From Mesonia maritima (GTDB lineage: Bacteria > Bacteroidota > Bacteroidia > Flavobacteriales > Flavobacteriaceae): DNA of 64,000 bases. The number at the start of each line of letters is the position of its first letter. Position 1 is the first letter of the stretch. The stretch covers positions 1 to 64,000 of the forward strand of contig NZ_JBHLUA010000003.1 of the NCBI RefSeq assembly GCF_042433895.1, given 5' to 3'. Positions 25,545 to 34,948 of the stretch are shown here, piece by piece. The translations under genes were made by a program, and so were the position numbers. The notes under the pieces are model-generated. The model saw nothing but the letters and a program-made list of their open reading frames with translations. It was not told the DNA's origin and searched no databases.

Positions 25545-27209
25545 ATGAAAAAATACCTGATGTACATTGTTTTATTAATAGCCGGAATTTTTCTAGGTTA
25601 TCTGTTTTTTAATAACTCTTCTTCTAATTCGGAAGAAACCCATCAACATGCGCAAACGGAAAAAGACCAATTGTGGACATGTTCCATGCATCCACAAATT
25701 GTCCGCAACGAGCCGGGCGATTGCCCTATTTGCGGAATGGAATTAATTCCAAAGGATGCTGCCGGAAATGAATTGAGCGAAAATCAATTCACGATGACAG
25801 CAAATGCAATGGCTTTAGCCAATATTGAAACTACTGTCGTTGGAGAAGCTAAAAGTGATGCGGGAATGCTACAACTTTCTGGAGAAGTTGCCGCTAATGA
25901 AAATGAAATCGCTACGCAACCGGCGCATTTTAATGGTAGAATTGAAAAGCTCTATGTAAAATCTTTAGGTGAAAAAGTACGCATGGGACAAGCTGTTGCA
26001 AGCGTTTATTCTCCAGAGTTGGTCGCTGCACAACAAGAGTTGATTAGTGCTTATCAAAAAAGGGGAAGCCAGCCACGGTTGTACCAAGCAGTTCGCAATA
26101 AATTTGATAACTGGCGAATTAGCGAGCAACAATTACATGAAATTGAAGAAAGCGGAAAGCCTAAAACCAACATTACGATTTATGCTCACGTTTCTGGGGT
26201 TGTCACTTCTATTGAAGTAAACGAAGGTTCACACATTATGGATGGCAAACCTATTTTTAAAGTAGCCAATCTTTCTACAGTTTGGGCAGAATTTGATGCT
26301 TATGAAAATGAGATTAAGAATTTAAAAGAAGGACAAAAAATTCAGATAAAAACAGAAGCCTATCCTGATAAAAACTTTGAAGCGCAAATTAGTTTTATAG
26401 ATCCCTTATTCAATTCTTCAACCCGAACAGTAACCGTACGAGCAGAATTAGCAAATAAAAACAACCTTTTAAAACCGGGAATGTTTGTCACCGCCACTGT
26501 GAAAAGTGAAGCTGAAAATAAAGTGAACATTTCCATACCAAAATCGGCTGTCATGTGGACGGGGGAGCGTTCATTGGTTTATTTAAAAACCAATGAAAAC
26601 CCACCTACTTTTGAAATGCGGGAAGTAAAACTGGGTTCTGAAAATGCAAATAAGTATTCCATTTTAAGCGGTCTGCAAAAAGGAGATGAAATTGTGACAA
26701 ACGGAACTTTTACTGTAGATGCCGCAGCGCAACTTCAAGGAAAAAAATCGATGATGACTTCTGAAAATAATCAGCTTCAACTTTCCCAAGAAACGCAACA
26801 ACAGTTTTCAAAAGTGATCGAAAGTTACCTTCAACTAAAAAATGATTTGGTAAATGATAATGCCGAAAAAGCAAAAACCTCAGCCCAAAGAGCAATAGAA
26901 CAATTAAAAGTCATCAATGCGGAAAAAGAAAAAATTTCAGAAAAAATCAAATCTTTAAATGACGGATTCTCTGCTGTGAGTCAATCTAATGACATAAAAA
27001 AACAGCGAAAAGCTTTTATTTCACTTTCTGAAGAAATGATTACAGTTTCTAAACAAATTGAGCAAACCAAAAAACTATTCATTCAAAAATGTCCAATGGC
27101 CAATAACAATCAGGGAGCCAAATGGTTAAGCTTAGAAGAAGAAATTAAAAATCCCTATTACGGTGCTTCCATGTTAGGTTGTGGCAGTATTATTGAGGTA
27201 ATTAATTAG
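25545..27209 (+). CDS. cusB: CusB-type adaptor with N-terminal HMBD and C-terminal DUF3347
   Basis: A 554-residue membrane-fusion adaptor. A signal anchor (about 5-25) is followed by a metal-binding module TCSMHPQIV...CPICGMELIP, then barrel-sandwich, lipoyl and beta-barrel domains (about 110-400). The last roughly 130 residues are DUF3347, ending KCPMANNNQGAKW and GASMLGCG. I start at ATG 25545; an earlier in-frame start would lie inside copA. It probably bridges CusA (15351) and the TolC protein (19134), although copA and the permease lie between them. The fusion of both metal modules to the adaptor implies transfer of Cu(I) within the periplasm. Confidence 0.92.
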   Translation: MKKYLMYIVLLIAGIFLGYLFFNNSSSNSEETHQHAQTEKDQLWTCSMHPQIVRNEPGDCPICGMELIPKDAAGNELSENQFTMTANAMALANIETTVVGEAKSDAGMLQLSGEVAANENEIATQPAHFNGRIEKLYVKSLGEKVRMGQAVASVYSPELVAAQQELISAYQKRGSQPRLYQAVRNKFDNWRISEQQLHEIEESGKPKTNITIYAHVSGVVTSIEVNEGSHIMDGKPIFKVANLSTVWAEFDAYENEIKNLKEGQKIQIKTEAYPDKNFEAQISFIDPLFNSSTRTVTVRAELANKNNLLKPGMFVTATVKSEAENKVNISIPKSAVMWTGERSLVYLKTNENPPTFEMREVKLGSENANKYSILSGLQKGDEIVTNGTFTVDAAAQLQGKKSMMTSENNQLQLSQETQQQFSKVIESYLQLKNDLVNDNAEKAKTSAQRAIEQLKVINAEKEKISEKIKSLNDGFSAVSQSNDIKKQRKAFISLSEEMITVSKQIEQTKKLFIQKCPMANNNQGAKWLSLEEEIKNPYYGASMLGCGSIIEVIN

Positions 27210-27306
27210 AATTCAATTAACAGCTTAGACAATATTTTTTTATTAATTTAGTTAATCAATAAAATCAAATTTATGATATAAAGTTACTTTTCAAAGATGT
27301 AACTGT

Positions 27307-27903
27307 ATGAACGCTTTATTAGAAAGAACCAAAAATCACTGTCAACAACTACTTGCAGAAAGTCGATGTAATGAGTTAGCTTTTCATAACTCTCAGCATA
27401 CGAAAGAAGTATTTAATAGTGCTAAAAGAATTGGTGCTCATGAAAATTTATCTGAGGATGATTTAGAAATTGTACTTCTAGCTGCCTTATTTCATGATAC
27501 TGGCAATATGGATTGTTTTAAAGGTCATGAGGATGTAAGTGCTAAAAAAGCTTCAGAATATTTGAACAATATTAATTTTGATTCGGCCAAAATTGAAAAA
27601 GTGGTAAAATGTATTTTGGCTACCAGAATGCCACAATCACCTACTAATTTGTTGGAAGAAATACTTTGCGATGCAGATTTGGCACATTTGGGCAAAGAAA
27701 ATTTCATCTCCAAAAATAGATTATTACGTAAAGAATGGAGCGAGCATTTAAAAATGTGTTTTAGTAATAAAGAATGGGTAAAATTGAATATCGATTTTTT
27801 AGAATACCATAATTATTTTACTGCCTACGGAAAAAAAGTTCTTCAACCCCAAAAGGAAATTAATCTTAAAATATTAAAGCAACAATTTTCAGAAATTTAT
27901 TAG
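27307..27903 (+). CDS. HD-domain phosphohydrolase
   Basis: A 198-residue HD-superfamily protein: an upstream His in FHNSQHT, the HD pair His63-Asp64 in ALFHDTGN, and a later DADLAHLG that supplies the last metal ligand. Such proteins hydrolyse phosphate esters or nucleotides. The substrate is not deducible here. It lies between the two efflux systems with 97 bp upstream and 137 bp downstream, so it may be its own unit. A short inverted repeat (AGTTAC 27282-27287, GTAACT 27299-27304) sits just before the start. A link to metal resistance is only positional. Confidence 0.8.
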   Translation: MNALLERTKNHCQQLLAESRCNELAFHNSQHTKEVFNSAKRIGAHENLSEDDLEIVLLAALFHDTGNMDCFKGHEDVSAKKASEYLNNINFDSAKIEKVVKCILATRMPQSPTNLLEEILCDADLAHLGKENFISKNRLLRKEWSEHLKMCFSNKEWVKLNIDFLEYHNYFTAYGKKVLQPQKEINLKILKQQFSEIY

Positions 27904-28028
27904 GAAAAATTTCCTTCTAGTTAAAATTAATAGCAGCTTATTATTTTTAAAATCATTTAACTCTCAATATTTTTTTAAAAGTTTACGTAATTCATTCAAT
28001 TTAAAATGGTTCCTAATTTTTCATTTTA

Positions 28029-28036
28029 TATATTTG
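28029..28036 (+). promoter_or_regulatory. candidate -7 box, nearly leaderless transcript
   Basis: TATATTTG matches TAnnTTTG and ends 4 bp before ATG 28041, as in the promoter of the other small Cys-rich gene (14755-14762). The -33 element is not clear. Confidence 0.5.
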
Positions 28037-28040
28037 TACT

Positions 28041-28346
28041 ATGAAATTACTGACCATTTTATTCTCATTCTATTTTTTAGGTCTTGCCGTCATTCCTTGT
28101 AGTGATAGTGATTCGCAAGAAACAGATACGGTTTCAGTAGTTTCAGAAAATAATAATCACCATTCTTCAGCAGCAGATTTGTGCACACCTTTTTGTCAAT
28201 GTCATTGCTGCCACGTTCATATGCTAAATTTCGCACCCATTTCATTTGAAGTTTTAGCACCGGAAATCTCTAAAGAAGAAACACTTCATTTTAACAATTC
28301 AGGAATAGATTTTAGCCAAGAGCTACTGCAACCTCCGCGCGTTTAA
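28041..28346 (+). CDS. small Cys/His-rich secreted protein (DUF6660-like)
   Basis: A 101-residue protein with an N-terminal signal peptide (ends near VIPCSDSD). The middle has NNHHSS and then LCTPFCQCHCCHVHM, a dense cluster of five Cys and several His. Similar proteins in Flavobacteriaceae precede RND efflux operons and are filed as DUF6660; I recall this by pattern and am not sure of the number. Soft-metal binding in the envelope is likely. It has a near-leaderless promoter and is followed by a stem-loop before the pump gene, the same layout as at 14.7-15.3 kb. Confidence 0.75.
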   Translation: MKLLTILFSFYFLGLAVIPCSDSDSQETDTVSVVSENNNHHSSAADLCTPFCQCHCCHVHMLNFAPISFEVLAPEISKEETLHFNNSGIDFSQELLQPPRV

Positions 28347-28410
28347 TTCAGTTTAATAGAATACCTACGTCTTTTCGCTATCGCGGAAAAATTTTAATTA
28401 ACTGAATTAA
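28343..28410 (+). repeat. stem-loop between small Cys-rich gene and RND pump
   Basis: TTAATTCAGTT at 28343-28353 pairs perfectly with AACTGAATTAA at 28400-28410. The left arm includes the stop codon of the small gene. No T-tract follows, so it is not a simple terminator; it may attenuate or protect the mRNA. Confidence 0.5.
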
Positions 28411-28420
28411 ATCTACTTTC

Positions 28421-31400
28421 ATGATTAATAAAATCATCGATTTTTCAATCCGTAATAAATTTATTATCGGGTTGTTTATAATTTCGTGGATTGGCTTAGG
28501 AATTTGGAGTATGAAACAAGTTCCTATCGATGCCACGCCAGACATTACCAACAATCAAGTTCAAGTAATTACCCAAGCGCCCAATCTTGGCACCGAAGAT
28601 ATCGAGCAATTTGTCACTTATCCCGTAGAAGTCGCGATGAGTAATTTGCCGGAAGTTAAAGAAATTCGCTCGGTTTCCCGTTTCGGTTTATCGGTGGTGA
28701 CAATTGTTTTTAACGATGAAGCCGGTAACTATTTGCCGCGCCAATTAGTTGCGGAAAAATTAACCGAAGTCAGGGAAAAAATTCCTGAAGGCTTCGGGAA
28801 ACCTGCAATGGGACCAATCTCTACCGGTTTAGGTGAAATTTATCAATATACGCTAGAAATCGAGAACGAACATAAAAATGAATATTCCTTAACCGAACTG
28901 CGTAGCATTCAAGATTGGATTATTCGTCGACAAATGGCTTTAGTTCCCGGTGTAGTTGAAGTGAACGCTTTTGGTGGAAAAATTAAACAATACGAAGTTG
29001 CCGTAAAACCTGATGAATTAAGAGCAATTAACATCAGTATTTCTGAAATTTTTAAAACTCTTCAGAATAATAACCAAAATACCGGCGGTGCTTATATTGA
29101 AAAAAATCATCGTGCTAATTTTATCCGAGGCGAAGGTCTAGCCAGAAATGTTCAAGATATTGAGCAAATGGTTATAAAAAATGTAAACGGCGTTCCCATA
29201 AAAATAAATGATGTTGCTGAAGTAAAAATAGGAAACGCGGTTAGATATGGCGCTTTAACAAAAAACGGCAAAGGCGAAGCCGTCGGCGGAATGATTTTAA
29301 TGCTGAAAGGCGCAAATTCTAATGAAGTGATTCAACGCGTAAAAGATCGCATCGTTCAGATCGAAAAATCGCTTCCCGAAGGAATTCACATTAAACCTTT
29401 TTTAGATCGAAGCAATTTAATTTCCAAAACAACCTCAACCGTAACACAAAATTTATTAGAAGGCGGACTCATTGTTATTTTCATCCTCGTGCTTTTACTC
29501 GGGAATTGGCGTGGCGGTTTAATTGTCGCTTCCACTATTCCACTCGCACTTTTATTTGCATTTATTCTTATGAATGTGTTCGATGTTTGGGCAAATTTAA
29601 TGAGTTTGGGCGCGATTGACTTCGGAATTATTGTAGATGGCGCTGTAATTATTGTAGAAAGTACCGTTTTTCTATTCTTACGTTATGCCAACAAAGGAGA
29701 AAAACTTTCCTCTTCAACGAAAGATAAACTCACAAAAAATTCTTCAAAAAAAATGATGAACTCTGCCTTTTTCGGGCAGTTAATCATCATGATTGTATTT
29801 CTTCCTATTCTAGCTTTAGAAGGCGTCGAAGGAAAAATGTTTCAACCCATGGCGCTTACCTTCATTTTTGCAATGCTTGGCGCGATGATTTTGTGTTTAA
29901 CCTATGTCCCAATGATTTCTTCAGTTTTTCTGAAAGTATCAAAAAAAGAGAAAAAAAGCTGGGGAGATAAATTTGTATTTTGGGTTGAAAATAAATATGA
30001 AAAATTATTGCTGAAGAGTTTACAAAAAGGAAAATGGGTTTTTCTTTCAGCAATTGCACTATTAATTTTAGCCATTTTCTCCTTTACTAAAATGGGTGGC
30101 GAATTTATTCCGCAGTTAGACGAAGGCGATATTGCTTTTCACGTAATTTTAAAACCAGGAAGTTCACTAACCGAAGCCACAGAAACCACTACAAAAGTGG
30201 AACAAATCATAAAAGCTGAATTTCCAGAAGCAAAAGAAGTAATTAGCAGAATTGGTGTCGCCGATGTTCCTACCGACCCGATGCCGATGGATATTGCCGA
30301 TACCTTTATTATTTTAAAACCAAAAAGCGAATGGGTTTCAGCCGATAGTAAAGCTGAACTTATTGAAAAAATAAAAAAATCGATAAGTATTTTGCCCGGT
30401 ATTTCTTATGAATTTACGCAACCCATTGAAATGCGTTTTAATGAACTATTGACTGGTGTTCGTGAAGATGTAGCTATAAAATTATTTGGTGAAGATTTAC
30501 AAGTCTTGGCAGATAAAGCCAAAGAAATGGGCGAAATAATTTCTAGCGTAGATGGCGTTGCCGATATGAAAGTTGAAGCAACTACCGGTTTACCACAAAT
30601 TACCATAAATTATAATCGACAAAAATTAGCGCAATACGGTTTAGAAATAAATGAATTAAACACGTTAATTCAAACTGCTTTCGCAGGAGGAAAAGCAGGC
30701 GTTATTTTTGAAGGTGAAAAACGCTATGATTTAGTGGTTCGCTTAGCTGAAAACAAACGAAGTACCATTCAAAATGTAGAAAATTTATTTATAAATCTTC
30801 CCGATGGAAATCAAATTCCTTTACGTGAAGTTGCAGAAATAAGCTACCAAGCCGGACCGATGCAAATTAGTAGAGATAATACCAACCGAAGAACTTACGT
30901 AGGTATAAATATTCGTGATCGTGATGTAAAATCGGTGGTGGAAGATATTCAGCAAAAACTGGACAAAGAATTTAATTTACCTTCCGGCTATTACATTCGT
31001 TATGGTGGTGCTTTCGAAAATTTAGAACGAGCGAGTGATCGTTTACAAACGGTTGTACCCATTGCCTTAATTTTAATTTTCATTCTTATCTATTTTGCAT
31101 TAAAATCGGTTTCGCAAACCTTGATGATTTATTTAGCGATACCGATGGCAACGATTGGTGGAATTTTCGCTTTATGGCTACGTGATATGCCGTTTAGCAT
31201 TTCTGCCGGTGTTGGTTTTATTGTACTTTTTGGCGTAGCGGTTTTAAACGGATTAGTGTTAATTAACGGGTTAAACGAATTAAAAAGTGAAGGAGAAAAT
31301 AATCTTTCGACACGAATTTTAAAAGGAACCCGAAGAAGAGTTCGCCCAATTATGCTAACTGCTTTTACTGATGTGTTAGGATTTTTACCTATGGCAATTT

Positions 31401-32755
31401 CAACTTCCTCGGGCGCGGAAGTTCAACGGCCTTTGGCAACGGTGGTAATTGGCGGATTAATTACCTCAACTTTACTAACCTTATTTATAATTCCTATACT
31501 TTATAAATGGATTGAAAACAGAAATTCAACTTCTAAATTTTCATTTAAAAAAATTATTCCTGTTTTTATAATTGGTTTTTTCTTTTTGCCAACAGCTGCA
31601 AACAGTCAAGATTTAGAAAAAGCTAAAAGTTCAGAAATCGATTTAAATGAAGCGGTGAAAATGGCGCAGGAAAATTATATTCCGTTAAAAAATACTGAAC
31701 TCGATATTGAACAATCGAAAACGTATAAAAGTAAGGTTTGGGATTTAGGGTCTACCAAAATTTTTACCAGCGGAGAAGAAATTCAGCAAGAAAATGGCGT
31801 TTATACTGTGATTGGTTTTTCGCAGCAAAATATAGATTTATTGGGCGTTTCAGCAAAGAAAAAATATTTGAATTTAAAAATAGCTTCCGCTGAAAATGCT
31901 CAAAAACTATCGCGAGAACAAGTTGCAGTAGCCGTAAAAAAAGCTTGGGTAAAAGCCTACGCTGCTAAAAAAACCTATGCTATTTATCAAGAATTAGATT
32001 CGTTATATCAAAAATTTCTCAATGCTGTAGAATTAAATTATGAGGTAGAATCGATCTCAAAACTCACCTATACTTCAGCGAAAAATAAAGCCCTTCAAAT
32101 TAAACTTCAGAAAGAGCAAGCTTTTAGCGATTATCAAGCGAAATTGCAAGAACTAAATTTATGGTTAAGTACTGAAGAGTTTTACGATGTTTCCTAGAGA
32201 AATCCTATGATTGAAAAGCCTTATTCAAAAGAAATATCACTTGAAAATCATCCTGAAATTTCCTTATTAAAAAGTGATTTGGAAACCGCTGAAGCCAAAT
32301 ATAAAGTGGCAAAAGCAGATTTATTACCAAAATTTAATTTGCAATACGGTTTCCAGCAAATAAGTGGAAATAACGGTTATTATTCTTATCAAGCTGGTAT
32401 TTCAATTCCTTTATTTTCTGGAAATGAAAAACAGATAAAGAAAAGTTCTGCCATCGCAATTGAACGTTCAGAAAATGAATTGGCTTTCCGAAAAAAAGCG
32501 TTAAAAGCTGAATATGCTTCTGCTTATCAAAAATTTGAAAAGTGGCAAAAATCCTATCAGTTTTATATAGAAGAGGCTTTGCCTTTAGCCGAAGAACAAA
32601 AAAAAGGCGCTTTATTGGCTTATCGGGAAGGTTCAATAGATTTTAGAGATTTTACTGAACTGCTGAAAGAAACCTTAGAAACCGAATTAAATGCTATAAA
32701 CGCGCATCAAAATTATTTAAACGCACTTTTTGAATTAGCATACTATCAACTTTAA
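28421..32755 (+). CDS. CzcA-like RND pump fused to TolC domain, interrupted by an in-frame TAG
   Basis: Residues 1 to about 1040 form a complete heavy-metal RND permease. The TM4 signature DFGIIVDGAVIIVE (D400, D406, E413) is typical of CzcA-type divalent-cation pumps. A hydrophobic signal-like segment near 1045 then leads into a TolC-type outer-membrane-factor domain. The frame is stopped by TAG at 32195-32197 (1258 residues). It continues in the same frame from 32198, and ATG 32207 opens the second OEP half (182 residues to 32755). Read through, the protein would be 1444 residues with one complete TolC domain. The stop is therefore a nonsense mutation, a suppressed codon, or a split rescued by re-initiation 9 bp later. 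The pump part is intact. Confidence 0.85.
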
Positions 32756-32765
32756 TACAAAACTT

Positions 32766-33929
32766 ATGAAACCTATATATTTTTTATTCAGCTTATTAAT
32801 TTTAATCACTTCGTGTGAACAAGAAAAGAAAGAAAAAGAAACACCGCAAAAAGAAGAAATTACACAAACCGAAGAAGGAATTAAACTTTCAGAAAAACTA
32901 TTTAACGCGCTTCAACTAAAAGTAGATACGCTCACTCACCGAAATATGAGCGGTTATGTAGAAGCGAATGGTCGACTGGAAGTTCCACCACAAAACGAAG
33001 CTACAGTTACTACGGTTATTGGTGCAAATGTAGTTTCCATAGAAGTAATTGAAGGCGATGAAGTTAAAAAAGGAGAAATTGTTGCGTATCTATCGCATCC
33101 CAATATTATTGAACTTCAGAGTGATTATATCGAAAGTTTTAATCAGTTACAATTTCTGGAAAAAGAATTTAACCGTCAGCAAAAATTACACGAAGGTGGC
33201 GTTGGATCGGGTATGAATTTTCAAAAAGCTGAAGCCAATTATCGTGCTACAAAAGGAAAAGTTAGCGGATTAGAAGCCAAATTACGTTTATTGAATTTAA
33301 ACGCGAATTCAATTCAACTTGGAAATATTCAGGAAAAAGTCGCTTTACGAAGTCCAATTGAAGGTTTTGTGCAAAAAGTTGAAGTGAAAACAGGACAATT
33401 TGTACAACCGCAAACCAATTTATTTGAAATTATAAATACACATCACATTCACGCCGATTTAATGGTGTATGAAAAAGATGTTCATAAAATTGAAAAGGGA
33501 CAAAAAATTAGATTCACCGTGCAATCGTTAGCCAATACAGAATTAGCTGCCGAAATTTATTCCATTAGTAAAACGTTTGAAGAAAAACCAAAAGCGGTTC
33601 ACGTACACGCCGAAATAAAAGATAAAAAAGAACATCTAATTCCGGGAATGTATATTCAGGGAAAAATTCAAACCGAAGAAAATTCGCAATTAGCGATGCC
33701 AGAAAGTGCAATTGTACAAGAAGGCGATCAGCATTTTATTTTTAAAGCAGAACAAAAAAATTCAACTTGGATATTTACACCAATTGAAATAAAACCGACC
33801 GGACAAGATGGAAAATGGATCGCTTTTAATTTATTAGAAGAAATAGCTCCTAATACAAAATTCTCCTACAACAATGCGTATTATTTATTAGCGGAATCTC
33901 AAAAAGATGAAGGAGGTCATCATCATTAA
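32766..33929 (+). CDS. RND periplasmic adaptor, lipoprotein with His-rich tail
   Basis: A 387-residue HlyD/CusB-family adaptor. It has a lipobox LITSC (Cys17), a charged linker, a barrel-sandwich hybrid domain split around a helical hairpin (about 70-205), a beta-barrel (about 210-300) and a membrane-proximal domain. It ends EGGHHH, a possible metal site. It follows the RND-TolC fusion by 10 bp and is its obvious partner. Unlike cusB upstream, it has no HMBD or DUF3347 module, which fits a different substrate, perhaps Zn, Co or Cd as the pump signature suggests. Confidence 0.9.
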   Translation: MKPIYFLFSLLILITSCEQEKKEKETPQKEEITQTEEGIKLSEKLFNALQLKVDTLTHRNMSGYVEANGRLEVPPQNEATVTTVIGANVVSIEVIEGDEVKKGEIVAYLSHPNIIELQSDYIESFNQLQFLEKEFNRQQKLHEGGVGSGMNFQKAEANYRATKGKVSGLEAKLRLLNLNANSIQLGNIQEKVALRSPIEGFVQKVEVKTGQFVQPQTNLFEIINTHHIHADLMVYEKDVHKIEKGQKIRFTVQSLANTELAAEIYSISKTFEEKPKAVHVHAEIKDKKEHLIPGMYIQGKIQTEENSQLAMPESAIVQEGDQHFIFKAEQKNSTWIFTPIEIKPTGQDGKWIAFNLLEEIAPNTKFSYNNAYYLLAESQKDEGGHHH

Positions 33930-33972
33930 TTTTCATTTTTCGCGGAAGTATTTCATAACACGAAATAATGAT

Positions 33973-33980
33973 TAATTTTG
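33973..33980 (+). promoter_or_regulatory. candidate -7 box of udk
   Basis: TAATTTTG matches TAnnTTTG, 16 bp before ATG 33997. No clear -33 box. Confidence 0.4.
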
Positions 33981-33996
33981 CAGGAAAATCAAGATT

Positions 33997-34605
33997 ATGC
34001 TCATTATTGGAATCGCCGGCGGAACCGGTAGCGGAAAAACTACCGTTGTAAATACTATTATTGAAGAATTGCAACACGAAGAAGTGGCTGTAATTTCACA
34101 AGATTCGTATTACCGCGACACCAGCGATCTTTCCTATGAACAGCGCACAAAAATAAATTTTGATCATCCGCAATCCATTGATTTTGAATTATTAGTTGAA
34201 CATTTAAAGCAATTAAAAAAAGGCAAATCAATTCCGCAGCCGGTTTACTCTTTTAAAGAACATAACAGAACCGGCGAAACCATTGAAACACCACCAAAAA
34301 AAGTGATGTTGGTAGAAGGAATTTTAATTCTCACCAATCCTGAATTGCGGAAATTATTCGATATAAAAATTTACGTCCACGCAGATAGCGATGAGCGATT
34401 AATTAGAAGGTTAAAACGTGATATTGAAGAACGCGGTCGCGATTTAGACGAAGTATTAAATCGTTACCAAACTACGTTAAAACCTATGCATCAGCAATTC
34501 ATAGAACCAACGAAAGAATTTGCCGATATTATTATCCCGAATAATCGTTACAATACCGTAGCTGTTGATATTGTTCAAACAATTATCAGGCAACGTTTAG
34601 ACTAA
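33997..34605 (+). CDS. udk: uridine kinase
   Basis: A 202-residue uridine/cytidine kinase that makes UMP or CMP in pyrimidine salvage. The P-loop is GGTGSGKTT (8-16). Downstream are SQDSYYRD (substrate-binding acid and tyrosines), FDHPQSID, the LVEGIL strand, and the lid arginines in RLIRRLKRDIEERGR. Length and motifs are standard. It begins the core-genome part of the window, directly after the metal island, and is followed by the small DivIC/FtsB-like gene after 18 bp. Confidence 0.95.
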   Translation: MLIIGIAGGTGSGKTTVVNTIIEELQHEEVAVISQDSYYRDTSDLSYEQRTKINFDHPQSIDFELLVEHLKQLKKGKSIPQPVYSFKEHNRTGETIETPPKKVMLVEGILILTNPELRKLFDIKIYVHADSDERLIRRLKRDIEERGRDLDEVLNRYQTTLKPMHQQFIEPTKEFADIIIPNNRYNTVAVDIVQTIIRQRLD

Positions 34606-34610
34606 ATTTG
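34603..34610 (+). promoter_or_regulatory. candidate -7 box before the DivIC-like gene
   Basis: TAAATTTG overlaps the udk stop codon and lies 13 bp before ATG 34624. Matches TAnnTTTG; -33 not clear. Confidence 0.4.
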
Positions 34611-34623
34611 TATCTTCGTAGCG

Positions 34624-34947
34624 ATGAGTCTAAAAGAACTTCGCGATAAAAAATGGTTTAAGATTATAAGCAATAAATATGTGCTTATTCTCTTATTTTT
34701 TGGTATCTGGATGTTTTTTCTCGACAGCAATTCTTGGCTCGTGCATCGCGAATTAGATCAAGAAATCAACAATCTTAACGACAATAAAAAATATTACCAA
34801 ACCGAAATCAGTAAAGATAAAGCCATCATTAAAGGTTTAGACGATTCGTTTGAACTCGAAAAATTTGCCCGTGAAGAATATTTTATGAAACGCGAAAACG
34901 AAGAAGTCTTTATTATTGAATACCAAGACAGCCTCAAAAAAGATTAA
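34624..34947 (+). CDS. FtsB/DivIC-like septum formation protein
   Basis: A 107-residue bitopic membrane protein: a short cytoplasmic N-terminus, one transmembrane helix (about 20-36), a coiled coil (about 43-75) and an extracytoplasmic end with LEKFAREEYFMKREN. This is the DivIC/FtsB pattern of divisome scaffold proteins. It sits between udk and mcmA1 with a TAAATTTG box (34603-34610) overlapping the end of udk, so it may have its own promoter. Confidence 0.85.
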   Translation: MSLKELRDKKWFKIISNKYVLILLFFGIWMFFLDSNSWLVHRELDQEINNLNDNKKYYQTEISKDKAIIKGLDDSFELEKFAREEYFMKRENEEVFIIEYQDSLKKD

Positions 34948-34948
34948 T

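Noticed and set aside
27282..27304. Inverted repeat before the HD gene as a riboregulator
   Set aside because: Arms of only 6 bp and no conserved leader; reported as a minor feature only.
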